A stretch of DNA of 64,000 nucleotides from Heloderma charlesbogerti (taxonomy: Eukaryota; Chordata; Lepidosauria; Squamata; Helodermatidae), in contig JANEZZ010001632.1 of the NCBI GenBank assembly GCA_026122225.1, positions 434,001 to 498,000 of the forward strand, in the 5' to 3' direction. Made by a program: the position numbers and the translations under genes. Of this stretch, positions 21,165-32,356 are shown in pieces (the first letter of the stretch is position 1; every line of letters begins with the position of its first letter). The notes below the pieces were generated by a model. The model was not told where the DNA came from, did not search any database, and saw only the letters and a list, made by a program, of their open reading frames with translations.

Positions 21165-21257
21165 TAGGCTGAAATCCTATATACACTTACCTCAGAGTAA
21201 GCCTTATTGAACACAATGGAACTTACTTCTGAGTAGATGTGTACAGAATTGCACTGT
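21165..21257. repeat. short palindromic MITE, family M, copy 1
   Basis: The unit reads AAATCCTATATACACTTACC, then TCAGAGTAAGCC, ATTGAACACAATGG, ACTTACTTCTGAGTAGA and ends AGAATTGCACTGT. The halves are inverted copies around ATTGAACACAATGG. Related copies are at 41514-41600 and 43258-43352. Confidence 0.7.
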
Positions 21258-21441
21258 TGGGAAATGTTTTAAGACATTATTGTGGTATTGGATTAACTTT
21301 GTAGTCTCAGTTTTTATCTGACTGCTATTCTATACTATGAATTCTGTTTTTAATTTGTGTTTTCTAAGCTACCTTGAATTTTGATGAATAAATTAAGGTA
21401 TTAATCTTAAAATATTGAAAACAAATTAAATTAAATTAAAT
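21258..21441 (+). repeat. decayed LINE 3' tail (L2-like)
   Basis: A T-rich region is followed by TAAGCTACCTTGAATTTTG and ATGAATAAATTAAGG, a weak match to the L2-like 3' end. It finishes in (AATTA)n. The call rests on layout more than on identity. Confidence 0.4.
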
Positions 21442-22232
21442 TAACACTGGTGGTGGGCTACTTTGGGATGGGTAGTTCCTACTCTTTCATAGTATACAAG
21501 TTCAGCTTTTGAGGTTTAAGAGTCCAGTGGGTTTCCAGCTCTAATGCAGAAAAAAAGTATGCCCCGCTTAAAAAAGAAGTTCAGGAAATCCTGACATTTC
21601 AGAGATTTTGAAAGGGGTTTGGCACACGGTTGATATTCAGCAACTGGAGTCACCCTACTGACCTCCTTTCATGCTTAAATGTGGAGAAGCATTTTGCTTT
21701 CAGTTTGTTAAAGCACACATCATGCATTAGCCTTTGCTCCTGCAAATATAAAACAATAGTAAATGCCATTGGAGAGTCAACCTGAATCAAATTCCCAGGA
21801 AATCTTTCAAGCAGAGTATGACTGCCTTTGCTATACTGGGTGGAGAAATCAATTGCCATTCTTCATGTGTGTGCACGCACACACTTTTAAAGAGCCACAA
21901 GGGGTTGCATCTATACTTGCTAATTATCAGGAGACTTTCAGGGCAGTCTCTTGCTAACCCCACATCAGACACAAATTTCAGTAATTAATAATCAATTACA
22001 ATTTCACTTCTTTCACCAAGCTGACTTCCTACTCAATTGCTCTGGGCTCATAAAAGCTGTACTGACAAGAAACGGAGCTGTGTGTTGTTGTTTCTTTAAT
22101 ACAGATATATGCCTGCCAACAAGAGCCATACAGTGGGCAAAGAAAAGGAATATAAAATGAAACCTTTTTACATGTATGATCCAAAAGATAATTGGATAAT
22201 TACTGATTTCCCTTGCAGCAGCTATGAATGAA
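21442..22232. other. no gene recognised
   Basis: About 790 bp of apparently unique DNA with no coding signal. Confidence 0.5.
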
Positions 22233-22476
22233 AGCCAGTGTGGTGTAGTGGCAAGAGTGTTGGACTAGGAGCTGGGAGATCCGGGTTCTACTCCCCACTT
22301 GGCCATGGAAGCTCACTGGGTGACTTTGGGCCAGTCACAGACTCTCAGCCCAACCCACCTCACAGGGTTGTTGTTGTGGGGATAAAATGGAGAGGAGGAG
22401 GATAATGTAAGCCGCCTTGGGTTCCTTGCAAGAGGAAAAAAAGCGGGGTATAAATGCAATCAATCAATCAATCAAT
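22233..22476 (+). repeat. Sauria-type tRNA-derived SINE, near complete
   Basis: The head AGCCAGTGTGGTGTAGTGGC supplies the A box region and GGTTCTACTCC the B box. The body has GGGTGACTTTGGGCCAGTCA, CTCACAGGGTTGTTGT and GCCGCCTTGGGTTCCTTG. The tail is GCGGGGTATAAATGCAATCA followed by (ATCA)n. This matches the layout of the Sauria SINEs of squamates. The 5' promoter is largely intact. Confidence 0.8.
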
Positions 22477-22659
22477 TCGTGCTATAAACCATTCAGTGTT
22501 ACATACATTGAGAGGTTCTGATTACTGAAAACCTCATCTGAACCAACTTTCTCTTGGTTCTTTTGTGAATGTGGGTTAATGATCATGTGTGTGAATGAAT
22601 GAATGAATATGAATCTGAGTGGGTGAATGAATCAATATATATGAATGGGCTCCATTTTG

Positions 22660-23010
22660 TCCCCTATGTTTTTAACTGTCAGAGTGGTGGGTATCAGGAA
22701 AAGAGCCTTTTCAGTCATAGCCCCACATCTTTGGAATTCCTTCCCCCAGGAGCTGCATTTCATGTCTTTCTGTCTTCAAATTCCTCTACCTTTTCTGTGA
22801 AGCCTTTGAAACAACCCAGTAGTTCTCTCATTCCCTCCTGCAACCTAAGCCTATAACTGAGATGTGTAACTGAAACAAGCACACAGTCCTTCCCTGTTTA
22901 ACCCTGTCTCCCTTTCCCTCTCCTTCTTCTGTTGTTTTACCTGGGTCAAATTTTAGATTGTAAGCTTCTTGGGGCAGGGAACTGCTCTCTTGTACTCTAT
23001 AAAGTGCCAT
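22660..23010 (+). repeat. L2-clade LINE 3' end with C-terminal ORF remnant
   Basis: Around 22695-22770 one frame reads RAFSVIAPHLWNSFPQE, the conserved C-terminal motif of L2-like LINEs (AFSV-AP-LWNSLP). The 3' UTR follows with TTTTAGATTGTAAGCTTCTT, GGGGCAGGGA and ATAAAGTGCCATGCATGCTG. It is a 5'-truncated, dead copy. Confidence 0.7.
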
Positions 23011-23047
23011 GCATGCTGATGATCACACACATACACACACTGATATA

Positions 23048-24030
23048 TGAGCTGTGGGCAAATGGCCTCTTGAAATTCTCCACTAGGGATGTGAGAACCC
23101 ATCCCAGTTCAGGTTCTCCAGGCGCCAGCCGAGCTCTCCACCCACTCTCTGGCCCTCCAGGCTGCAGTCAAGCCTCCCCTCCACACTTGGTAAGCAGCCT
23201 GCAACTTGGTAAGCAGACCAAAACTGGCATCCGTGCCATCCCTATTCTCCACCCTATTTGTGGGCAAGACAATTTCACTGAATTTCTCTGGGGGAAGGAA
23301 AAATTCTCCAACAGTTCCTAACAGGTAGGGCTCAGCATTGGCATGGTAATAGCATAGCTTTTTCTCCCCATCCCTAAGGTTTGTTTGTTTTTTTGGCACT
23401 GTCACTGCAAGTGGCAACCAACAGCATCAACTGTGTTGGCAGCCATTTTGCATCCTACAATGCCCTATACCTACCGTCCTTCTGGGTCATTGTGGGGAGT
23501 GGGTGGGTGGGGGAGGAGGCAGCTACCACCACAAAAAATGGTAAAGAAAGTTCTGCAAATGTATTTCTAGGGGGGAGGGGGGTAAGAAAAGAAAAATCCC
23601 AGAACCTTGTTGGGAAAAAATTATTCTGAGAAATTTTGGCTTGGCTCTAGTTGACATCCTTCAGGGTTCAGCACTTTCCTCAGGGCCTTCCACATGTTAA
23701 ATTTCTGAGGGGTTATTGTCTCTAATCTTGTCTCTAATGCAGTTGCTTATCATACCACTATTTCCCCGGAAGCCCTGTAGCAGCTGTGAGGGGGGCACAG
23801 TTATGTGATGTCCAGCTCCAGGGAAGAGGTGGAGCTAGTGCTCTGCCAAAATCTGTCAATTTCTTTAACATTTTCTTCCCCTGCGAAAGAGGCTTCCATT
23901 TTTCTGCCTCCATCTCAGGGTGTTTTATAATACGTATATTTTGAATTTATTTTTGGTGGTGATTTTGAGCTTGCCTATGCATTGTGAGATGGCCAACAGC
24001 GCGGTGTGTGTTTTCTTTCTATTGCACATG
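23048..24030 (+). mobile_element. family J element, copy 4, interrupted by a MITE
   Basis: The left end is ATGAGCTGTGGGCAAATGGC. After 36 bp it is interrupted by the MITE at 23084-23244, and it resumes with TTCTCCACCCTATTTGTGGG. It retains the long-form internal segment (TTCAGGGTTCAGCAC, CCATTTTTCTGCCTC) shared with copy 3. It loses similarity after CTATTGCACATGAGAATG, so the right third is gone. Confidence 0.7.
23084..23244. mobile_element. small hAT-type MITE inside J copy 4, perfect 8-bp duplication
   Basis: A 161-bp insertion from TAGGGATGTGAGAACCC to GTGCCATCCCTA, with TTCTCCAC duplicated exactly at 23076-23083 and 23245-23252. Removing it restores the J sequence. Its ends resemble the TAGGGATG families, but the interior is short and lacks the hairpin array. 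Confidence 0.88.
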
Positions 24031-24082
24031 AGAATGAGAGTTGTCACCCCCCAAAAGTGGAAGAAATGTTTGGCGCGCCCGT

Positions 24083-24118
<36 letters not shown>
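24083..24118. repeat. (GT)n(AT)n microsatellite
   Basis: A compound dinucleotide tract: about nine GT units followed by about nine AT units. Confidence 0.9.
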
Positions 24119-24518
24119 AAATACAAATCTGAGATCTTTGGAAGCCTTGTACAATTCCTCAAAGGAGCCAGGGTGAAGCTGGTCAGTTTGTGGTTTTAGC
24201 ATTTGCTGTGTTTTGGTGCTTTCGCAGGATGTTTTGCTAGCTATCTAATATATATTTTTAGACTGGGAGAATGTGTAATTCTGTGAGCAGGTTTATGACA
24301 GAAAGAGCAGGCAGGTGCTATTCTGTTAATTAACAGATTAACTGTTAATTAATTAACTGTGGGGATGCTACCTAATGACCCAGTTCTGACCCATTTTACC
24401 ATGATGTCCACCAATCAGAAGATCTGGATTTGAGAACCAAGGGGGGTTCTTATAGAAATTCCACAGATTTATCAGAATCGAACAACATAGCACCTCAGCT
24501 GGCTTTCTGTCACAAAAG
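24119..24518. other. no gene recognised
   Basis: About 400 bp, AT-rich. It contains the self-complementary TTAATTAACAG...CTGTTAATTAATTAA at about 24327-24358. No coding signal. Confidence 0.5.
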
Positions 24519-25105
24519 GATATTGTAGAGTTGTAAAAGATGCAGAAAAGGGCAACCAAAATGATCAAGGGGCTGGAGCAACTCCCCTATGAAGAAAGGC
24601 TACAACAGCTGGGATTATTTAGCTTAGAAAAGAGGCAAGTGAGGGGAGACGTGATCAAGGTGGTCAAAATTATGCATGGTGCGGAGAAAGTGGATAGGGA
24701 GACGTTTTTCTCCCTCTCTTGTAATGCTAGAACCCAGGGTCATCCCATGAAGCTGATTGATGGGAGATTCTGGACAGATAAAAGGAAACATTTCTTCATA
24801 CAGCGCATAGTTAAGATATGAAATTAGCTTCCACATGATGCAGTGATGGCCACCAATTTGGATAGCTTTAAAATTCATGGAGGATAAGGCTATCAATGGC
24901 TAATGGTAATGATAGCTATATATTACCTCTAGTATCAGAGGCAGTATGTCTCTCTATACCAGTTGCTGGGGAACATGACAAGGGGGAGCTTGTGTCCTGT
25001 TTGTGGACTTCCAAAGGGAACTGGCTGGCCACTGTGGGAATAGAATTCTGGGTCAGATGGACCTTGGTCTGATCTACCATGGCCCTTCTTATGTTCTTAT
25101 ATTAT
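24519..25105 (+). mobile_element. CR1 LINE 3' end, copy 1 (5'-truncated)
   Basis: It contains the CR1 C-terminal coding region. The frame at 24540 reads KRATKMIKGLEQLPYEERLQ followed by LFSLEKRQVRGDVIKV, matching LEKVQRRATK-type text in other CR1s. The 3' UTR follows (GTCAGATGGACCTTGGTCTG) and ends in TTCTTATGTTCTTAT. No RT core is present. A BovB inserted exactly into its 3' tail, at 25106. Confidence 0.85.
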
Positions 25106-27148
25106 TTGTTGTTCAGTCGTTCAGTTGTGTCCAACTCTTCGTGACCCCATGGACCATAGCACGCCAGGCCTTCATGTCCTGCGCTCTCTTCAGTTCACAT
25201 ACTGCTGAAGCCTAGCTTGTAGGATTTTGAGCATAACTTTGCTGGCATGTGAAAATGACCACAATTGTACGGTAGTTTGAACACTCTTTGGCATTGCTCT
25301 TCTTTGGAATTGGAATGTAAACTTACCTTTTCCAGTCTTGTGGCCATTGTTGAGTGTTCCAAATTTGTTGGCATATTGAGTGCAACACTTTAACAGCATC
25401 ATATTTTAGAATCTTAAATAGCTCAGCTGGAATACTGTCATCTCCGCTAGCTTTGTTGTTACTAATGCTTCCTAAGGCCCACTTGACTTCACTCTCTAGG
25501 ATCTCCAGCTCAAGTTCAGTGATATCATGGCTATCAGGGACATTAAGATCTTTCCTGTATAGTTCTTCTGTGTATTCTTTCCACCTCTTCTTAATCTCAT
25601 CTGCTTCTGTTAGGTCCCTGCCTTCTTTGTCCTTTATCATGCCCATCTTTGCACAAAATGTTCCCTTGATATCTCCAATTTTCTTGAAGAGATCTCTAGT
25701 CTTTCCCATTCTGTTGTTTTCTTTGATTTATTTGCATTGTTCATTTAAGAAGGCCTTCTTGTCTCGCCTTGCTATTCTCTGGAACTCTGCATTCAGTTGG
25801 GTATATCTTCCCCTTTCTCCCTTGCTTTTTGCTTCCCTTCTTTCCTCAGCTACTTGTAAAGCCTCATCAGACAGCCAGTTTGCTTTCTTGCATTTCTTTT
25901 TCTTTGGGATGGATTGAGCTGCTGCCTGCTGAACAATGTTACGGACCTCCGTCCATAGTTCCTCAGGCACTCTATCTATCAGGTCTAATCCCTTAAATCT
26001 ATTCCTCACCTCCACTGTATATTCATAAGGAATATGATTTAGGTCATACCTGAATGGTTTAGTGGTTTTCCCTACGTTCTTCAATTTAAGCCGAAATTTT
26101 GCAACAAGAAGCTCATGATCTGAGCCACGGTCAGCTCCAGGTCTTGTTTTTACTGACTGTATAGAGCTTCTCCATCTTTGGCTGCAAAGGACATAATCAA
26201 TCTGATTTCGATATTGACCATCTGGTAGATGTCCATGTGTACAGTCGCCTCTTGTGCTGTTGGAAAAGAGTGTTTGCTATGATTAGCATGTCCTCTTGGC
26301 AAAATTCTATTAGCCTTTGTCCTGCTTCATTTTGTACACCAACGCCATGCTTGCCTGTTATCCTGGTGATTTCTTGACTTCCTACTTTAGCATTCCAATC
26401 CCTTATGATGAAGAGGACATCTTTTTTTGGTGTTAGTTCTAGAAGGTGTTGTAGGTCTTCATAGAACCGATCAACCTCAGCTTCTTTGGCCTCAGTGGTT
26501 GGGGCATAGACTTGAATTACTGTGATGTTGAATGGTTTGCCTTGGATTCGTACTGAGATCATTCTGTCATTTTTGAGATTGTACCCCAGTACTGCTTTTC
26601 CCACCCTTTTATTGACTATGAGTGCTACTCCATTTCTTCTAAGGGATTCTTGCCCACAGTAGTAGATAGGATGGTCACCTGAATTAAATTCGCCCATGCT
26701 TGTCCATTTTAGTTCGCTGATTCCCAAGATGTCGATGTTCAATCTTGCCATCTCATGTTTGACCACCTCCAGCTTACCTTGATTCATTGATTACATTCCA
26801 GGTTCCTAAACAATATTGTTCTTTACAGCATCGGACTTTCTTTTTACCACCAGACACATCCAGAGCTGAGTGTCCTTTTGGCTTTGGCCCAGCCGCTTCT
26901 CTCTTTCTGGCACTACTTGGAAATTCCCTCTGCTCTTCCCCAGTAGTACATTGGACACCTTCCGACCTGAGGGGCTCATCTTCCGGCGTCATATCTTTTA
27001 GCCTTGTGATACGTTCCATGGGGTTTTCTTGGCAAGAATACCGGAGTGGGTTGCCATTTCCTTCTCCAGTGGACCACATTTTGTCAGAACTCTCCGCCAT
27101 GACCTGTCCGTCTTGGGTGGCCCTGCACGGCAGTGATCCATGAAGTGG
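25106..27148 (-). mobile_element. BovB LINE, copy 2, internally deleted
   Basis: It is flanked by TCTTATATTAT at 25095-25105 and 27149-27159, an exact 11-bp duplication. It opens on the plus side with the inverted BovB 3' end (TTGTTGTTCAGTCGTTCAG). After only about 80 bp, near 25190, it jumps to text far upstream (ACATACTGCTGAAGCCTAGC). More than 1 kb of the RT C-terminal half, including the YADD region, is missing. The 5' end is at GGCAGTGATCCATGAAG. Length is 2,043 bp. Confidence 0.93.
25190..27075 (-). pseudogene. BovB endonuclease/RT ORF, deleted and frameshifted
   Basis: Reading the minus strand, pieces at about 27187-26774, 26787-26197, 26084-25728 and 25709-25323 cover the N-terminal region, the APE endonuclease (NIDILGISELKW, IIRDWNAKVG where other copies have IGDWNAKVG) and the start of the RT (KANWLSDEAL, GSISNNKASGDD). 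Frame changes separate them, one near 26785 where GTWNVRSMNQ of copy 1 is replaced by a shifted version. The catalytic RT core is absent through the large deletion. Confidence 0.88.
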
Positions 27149-27159
27149 TCTTATATTAT

Positions 27160-28120
27160 ACCCACATGCTACTGGTAATCCTTTCATACCTTCCTTGAGT
27201 CACTGGGATGGGATGGACTCTGTCCATTTAAATAAACACCATTGCCAGTTGGCATGGTAACCTCTCTTTTGGTTTCCCATGAACTATTGGTGGGTCCTCC
27301 AGATCGCTTTTATTTGTGGGAGTCACTGTTCTAAGCCCTCCATCCATGCGTTCTTTCCAAAGTATATATTACTTTTCCGTGTGGAAACGTTCCACCAGTA
27401 TATGTCTCTGCCTTCGATTAAGTCTGTGTGTGTTCTTTTCTCAGGTCACATCTTTTGGATTGTTTTGTCTTCATGTTTAAGCTTTTTTGTTGTTGTTTAA
27501 GCCATTGTACTCTTTGTGCTTGGAACTGCCTTCTTCTCTCCATGCACGAACAGCCTTCCAGTCAATTATTCCTTTGAATGCATTTCCCTAAAGAAAACAT
27601 ATCCAGCCAAACTACATAAGCCTCTCTCCAACTCTGGAATGGACCACTTGTTACTCCTTACTTGTATTAAGCATTAAACATATATTGTCCTCCTAGTTTT
27701 AGACTGTAAGCTTGTTGGGATATAGACAATTTCCTTTCTGATGTTTTTACTGGAGTTGATGGCACACAAAAAATGCTATTTTTCCCTGTCCCCCAAAACT
27801 GAGAAACCATACATTCTAGAGAGCAAATAATTTCTCATAGTAGGTAAAAGTGAGTGCTTTGGAGTTCTGCTTTGTTTTGCGATGCACCTGTACACTAAAG
27901 GGAGCAAGATGTCTCCAAAATATTCTCCTTCCAAAGTTACATTACAGGTATTGTTTTGTTACAAACAGAGCTAATTGTTTTGAGAATAAATGTGGTTTTT
28001 AAAATTAAATATTCTACTTGGGAGTTGGTGGTAGAAAACTTTTCCAACCTTGTATTATAGTTAGGCAGCCAACCAACATTGACTTGATATGGCTCAGGCA
28101 CACAGCCCATTGAAATATCG
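27160..28120. other. no gene recognised
   Basis: About 960 bp of AT-rich DNA. A stretch at about 27700-27770 (AGACTGTAAGCTTGTTGGG) is a weak match to the L2-like 3' UTR. No coding signal. Confidence 0.45.
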
Positions 28121-28165
28121 AAGCCAGTGTGGTGTAGTGGTTAGAATGTCACACTAGGAGTAAGT
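28121..28165 (+). repeat. Sauria-type SINE head fragment
   Basis: AAGCCAGTGTGGTGTAGTGG followed by TTAGAATGTCACACTAGGAG matches the head of the SINE at 22233. Similarity ends after about 45 bp. Confidence 0.6.
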
Positions 28166-28298
28166 TGGTTGTGGAAATGTACTCAGAATTGTTTGTATTG
28201 GCTAACTGCTAGTCTGGCCTTGCTATCATGATTAATTATTTCTTGAGGAGGCTCATATTACTCCAGTAGTTCAGGAATTACATGCAAAGAAACAATGT

Positions 28299-28509
28299 GC
28301 CATTGTGGTTGAAGTGTATGGTTTGGACTAGGGTGATCTGGCTTCAAATTCCATTTTAGCCATGGAGCTGTCTGGATGATCCTGGGCCAGTCACTATCAT
28401 TCAGCTTAGCCCACCCCTCAAAGTTATTGTGAAAATACAATGTAGGGGTAACGATGGGCACCAGCCTCAGCTCCTTGGGGAGAAGGATGAGATAAAAATG
28501 TAATAAATT
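28299..28509 (+). repeat. Sauria-type SINE, old copy
   Basis: Decayed but colinear with the SINE at 22233: GTGGTTGAAGTGTATGG, GGACTAGGGTGATCTGG, TTCAAATTCC (B box), GGGCCAGTCACTATC, CAGCTCCTTGGGGAGAAGG and ATAAAAATGTAATAAATTAA. It is older than the 22.2-kb copy. Confidence 0.7.
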
Positions 28510-28554
28510 AAAAGCAATATTTACCACATCATTGATTTGTTTGTTTACTTAAAG

Positions 28555-28860
28555 TATCTGCCTTTCAGGGGAAAGCTCTCCCAGGGTGGCTTGCAAAACA
28601 TAATTAAAACCATAAAACAAATGTCAAAATACAAATAAAACCATCCAATTACAGAAACTAAAAGCAACAGCAGTTTAAATTCCAGTGCACTGCACTTTAA
28701 CAGAATACAGCTTCAAACAGATACATTTTAAAGATCCATTTTAAAACTAATCAAGATAGGGGCCATGCACACTTTTTGGGGGAGAGAGTTCCAAAGGTAC
28801 GGGGCCACTACTGAAAAGATCCTGTCTATACTACCTGTACATTGGATGGATCTCGATAGC
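28555..28860 (-). repeat. L2-clade LINE 3' end
   Basis: Read on the minus strand, the region encodes RIFSVVAPYLWNSLPQKVC (about 28750-28830), the L2 C-terminal motif. Toward 28555 lies an A/T-rich 3' UTR ending in the inverted form of the CACCCTGGGAGAGC tail. Truncated relic. Confidence 0.7.
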
Positions 28861-29692
28861 AGGCCTGTGAGTAGGGCCTGGATAATATACAAAATATATC
28901 TGCAATTAGACTGCTTATGACTATAGAAATAATTCTGCAAAATAAAAACAGACTTAAAAACAAAAACCATGCTGGCAATGTGCAACACTCAGGGAAAAAT
29001 ATGCAGTGGTATCAGCTGGTGAATGGTAGGATGGCCAGGTGAAAAAGGTTTTTTTCCCCCCAAACGTTTAAACTCCAGTCTATCATACGGGGAAAAACTG
29101 CTTCATAAATAAATACGGCAGCTGGATCTGCTCATCCAGGACTAGAACAAGACATTTTGCTGCCTGAGACTAAGAACAAAATGGTGGCCTCTCTCATTCT
29201 GTGTACAAAAATGGCCAGCTGGACCGGGAGGTGAATTTTGCTTCAACACTGGCAATGGAACAGCATCCTCCACCACACCTGAAGGCAGTAGGCTAGTTTA
29301 TAGGGAGTGGGGCAGGCTGCATGGCCCGTAGCTCTCTCCTCCAAGACCTTGCTGCCACCTCCCAGCATCTGCCACCTGAGGAAACTGATTCACTCTGCTT
29401 TAGGGTAGGGCCAGGCCTATGCTCACCCATTTGATAGAGTAATCTGTATATAACTGTTCAAACAGACTGCAGAGCTAGCCACAGACTAAAATGGTTTTAA
29501 TCGATGATTAGCTGTTATCCACTGGAAACCATAGCCCTTTTTTTTACAATTAGAAAAAGCCGAGGGAGCGGGGTAACAGCCACCTAATCAAAAAGTAAGT
29601 AGACTCCCTGCAAGTGATGTGAATGCTTTAGCCCAGCATGAGAGTAAAAGTGCTGAGCCACTGTGGTGGCCTGTCTGTGCTACAACCCCATA
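28861..29692. other. no gene recognised
   Basis: About 830 bp. No recognised repeat or ORF. The GAACAAGACATTTTGCTGCC to CCACCTGAGGAAACTG part resembles a decayed dispersed repeat, but I cannot assign it. Confidence 0.45.
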
Positions 29693-29878
29693 CCTGGAGG
29701 CTGGTGGCTCCAGTGCCAGTCGGGCAGTAAATCCACTTCGCATTTCAGTCAGAACTCTAAAGTTGCTATCCAACGTGCGTTGCACCTTTAATAGCTCCTT
29801 CAGAGTTCTGGCTGGTTCTGACTGAAACCTGGAGCGGATTTACCACGGTGCTGACATCGGAGCCACCAGCCGCCACTC
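29693..29878. mobile_element. palindromic hAT-type MITE (CAGTGGAGGCTGG ends), copy 2
   Basis: It shares the hairpin design of 59842-60061. CTGGAGGCTGGTGGCTCCAG on the left pairs with GGAGCCACCAGCCGCCACT on the right, and TTTCAGTCAGAACTCTAAAG pairs with CAGAGTTCTGGCTGG. The outermost bases are eroded and no target duplication is evident. Confidence 0.7.
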
Positions 29879-30880
29879 AGATTTATACTGCTTTAACTTT
29901 TGTGGCTTCACCCAAAGAATCCTGGGAATTGTAGTCTGGTGAGGGTGATGAGAATTTTGCTGGAGATGGCCTCCAGCCACAGAACTACAGGGCCAAGGTT
30001 CTCTGGGGAGAAGCGATGGCTTTTAAAGCAGCTTCCACATGCACTGTGGACATGCTTTGAAATTCAAGGAATTAGGAGTGTGAGTGATTTCTAGCGCACC
30101 TCATGTGTGCTTCTTTAACAAAGTTAAATCCTGCTTGTGGATTCCTGTGAGTAAGGAAATTTGCGGACTACTGAGCCTGGTCACACACACGTCTGCATTA
30201 TGCCCACCATTGCTAACTGCTGAGCATAACAAGTATTTGTTCCACTTGAAAGCTTGCAGGAGAATGTACAGAATACCTTGTGCATAATCCCAGATTGTCC
30301 ATAGAATTTCTGAGAACAGGGGGAAAAAAGGCTTCAATTGCATCCATGTCATAAAATGGGAATGAGGCAGCTGAGGGCTTAAAAAAAGATTGTACTGCTC
30401 ACTCCATTCCAGGATGTTCTGACCTTAGTGTTAGCGGTGGCTTTCCCCCTCTTCATGTTATACAGGAGATAGAAGGCTCCTTGTCAGTGGATACTTACAG
30501 GAAATCCATCTCCAATTTCGAGTCCTGCTGAGAATAAGAAACGGTCTTGGATAGCAAGGCCAGAAGCAGAGCGCATGAATAATGAGCAATGACTCAGCTG
30601 CATCTGTTCTGATCTTCGGCTGCAAGCACGTTGTATCTTGTTAACTAAGCAAAGTGATGCCTTCATATTAAGGGATTGGATGGGGCTTCCAGTCAAAGCT
30701 TGAGAGAAAACAAGCGCTGTATAATAGTGCGTAGAAGCACAACACTACTGCACACTTTTGCATGCCAATACATGGTCATCTGCTCCATCAAGGATAAGGC
30801 AGAAGTGTGGCAAAGCTCATGTTGCCCCAAGTGCAGTTTCTGGAAGGAGTGGTGGGGGCAGAGGTAGCAAGGTCAGTTCT
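29879..30880. other. no gene recognised
   Basis: About 1 kb. The segment TGGCTTCACCCAAAGAATCC to GAGAAGCGATGGCTTTTAAA (about 29903-30028) has the look of a dispersed repeat (GGGAATTGTAGT...GGG), but I cannot place it. No coding signal. Confidence 0.45.
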
Positions 30881-31250
30881 CCTCCACTCCCCAAAGCAAC
30901 GTTGAAGGCACCTAGAGCAAAACTCTATCCAGCTATCAGTTTGAAATTTGACAGGCTTCATCCTCTCAGAAGGGGCTACTGTATCAGCAAATTTCATCCA
31001 AATCTGCCGGAAACTAAATATGTTATCGTCCTTTGTTGATTTCCCCATTATAGTCAATGAGGAAGCATATGAAGCGGCATCAAACTTTCCTTTGAGCAGG
31101 GACAGAACAATTGCTTCAAAGCAAAGTGGGAGCCTCATCTTAATTTCCCATGAATGCCTCTGGGCAGGTTACCTGACCTTTGTGACTAGCCATGCCCACC
31201 CATGGCAGCCATTTTATGGTTGTACTCAGGACAGTTTCTCAAATTTCTAA
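30881..31250 (+). repeat. dispersed repeat related to the 15-kb tandem array
   Basis: ATTTGACAGGCTTCATCC, AGAAGGGGCTACTGTATC and GCAAATTTCATCCAAATCTG match units at 15.3-15.5 kb, in the same order. Downstream, CATGCCCACCCATGGCAGCC matches text at 13.70-13.76 kb. The two regions were therefore probably parts of one longer repeat. Confidence 0.6.
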
Positions 31251-31309
31251 AGGTGCTAATGGGCCCAAAGTGTGCCCCTGGGCCTAACCCTGGATTAGTG
31301 GCTCAGATT

Positions 31310-31600
31310 AAAAACACTGAAACAGTGAGAGCCCAAGATTGATTGAAAATACATGTTTGTATAAAAGGCCTGAGTAAATATAAAGGCCTTTACCTGGCAC
31401 CAAAAAGGACCAAAAAGATGGTACCAGGCAAGCCTTTCTGGGAGAAGCTATTACATAGCTGAGGTGCCACCACTGAGAAGCCCATCTTAGGGTGGGGGGC
31501 TTCCTCAGATCCAAATTGAAGTGGATCTTGTCCAAAGTGATCTGAAGTGAGAAGTCTGAAGTGAAGCAGCTCCCTCTCCAAAACTCTGAACTGTTTTTTC
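31310..31600 (-). repeat. L2-clade LINE C-terminal remnant
   Basis: The minus strand reads FSVVAPQLCNSFSQKGLPGT (around 31420-31485), a decayed form of the L2 AFSV-AP-LWNSLP motif. Coding similarity is short and broken. Confidence 0.6.
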
Positions 31601-31602
31601 TT

Positions 31603-31962
31603 TGGAGAAGACTCTTACGAGTCCCCTGGACTGCAGGGAGGTCAAATCAGTCAATCCTAAAAGAAACTAACCCTGCATGCTCATTGGAAGGACAGATACT
31701 GAAGCTGAAGCTCAAATATTTTGGCCACCTAATGCGAAGAGAAAAGTCACTGGAAAAGACCCTGATGCTGGGAAAGATTGAAGGCAAAAGGAGAAGGGGA
31801 CGGCAGGGGATGAGATGGCTAGATAGCATCACCGATGCAATGAATATGGACTTGAGCACGCTCTGGGAGAGAGCGCAGGACAGGAAGGCCTGGCATGCTA
31901 TGGTCTATGGGGTCACGAAGAGTTGGACACGACTGAACGACTGAACAACAACAACAACACAC
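31603..31962 (+). mobile_element. BovB LINE 3' end, copy 3 (5'-truncated)
   Basis: About 360 bp equal to the last part of the BovB ORF and its tail. The open frame 31561-31944 includes RRLLRVPWTAGRSNQSILKE, GKIEGKRRRGRQGMRWLDSI and ends HAMVYGVTKSWTRLND, then GACTGAACAACAACAACAAC. The BovB part is uninterrupted. The frame begins in unrelated upstream sequence, so it is not a gene. I saw no clean target duplication. Confidence 0.88.
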
Positions 31963-31989
31963 CCCTATTGCACATGTGTTCTGTGAACA

Positions 31990-32340
31990 GAAGCATACAG
32001 GACATAGAGAAGAAGAGGCTTCATTTCAATGGAGATTAGGACTGCTAGCGATGCTGTGACTAATAAAGGGGTCAGTGTAATTTGCCAGTGCCTTTTGTTG
32101 TTATACATTTGGTCTGAAGCAATCAGAGTGTATTAGAGACAATGCACTGATCGTGTTGGGCAGTTGTCTTCAGCTAATAGGGCTGCTCTTTTATTCTTCT
32201 GCTCAGAGGAATTTCTGTCTATAGTTATTCTCAGCACAATTATCAGTGCTCTGGAATTACATCTAAAGCACGGTTTGAGGTGAATTTGGGGATCTCTCCT
32301 GATTTTTGGATAATGTAGGTCAGCTCAAAAATCACTGGTT
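31990..32340. other. candidate conserved non-coding element
   Basis: A repeat-free stretch without ORFs, rich in short regulatory-like words: GGAGATTAGG, GACTAATAAAG, GTGTAATTTGCC, CAGCTAATAGG and ACAATTATCAG. The base composition and absence of mobile DNA, in a window otherwise packed with it, resemble vertebrate conserved enhancers. This is inference; no alignment was possible. Confidence 0.3.
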
Positions 32341-32356
32341 CTCCCATCCCTATCGC

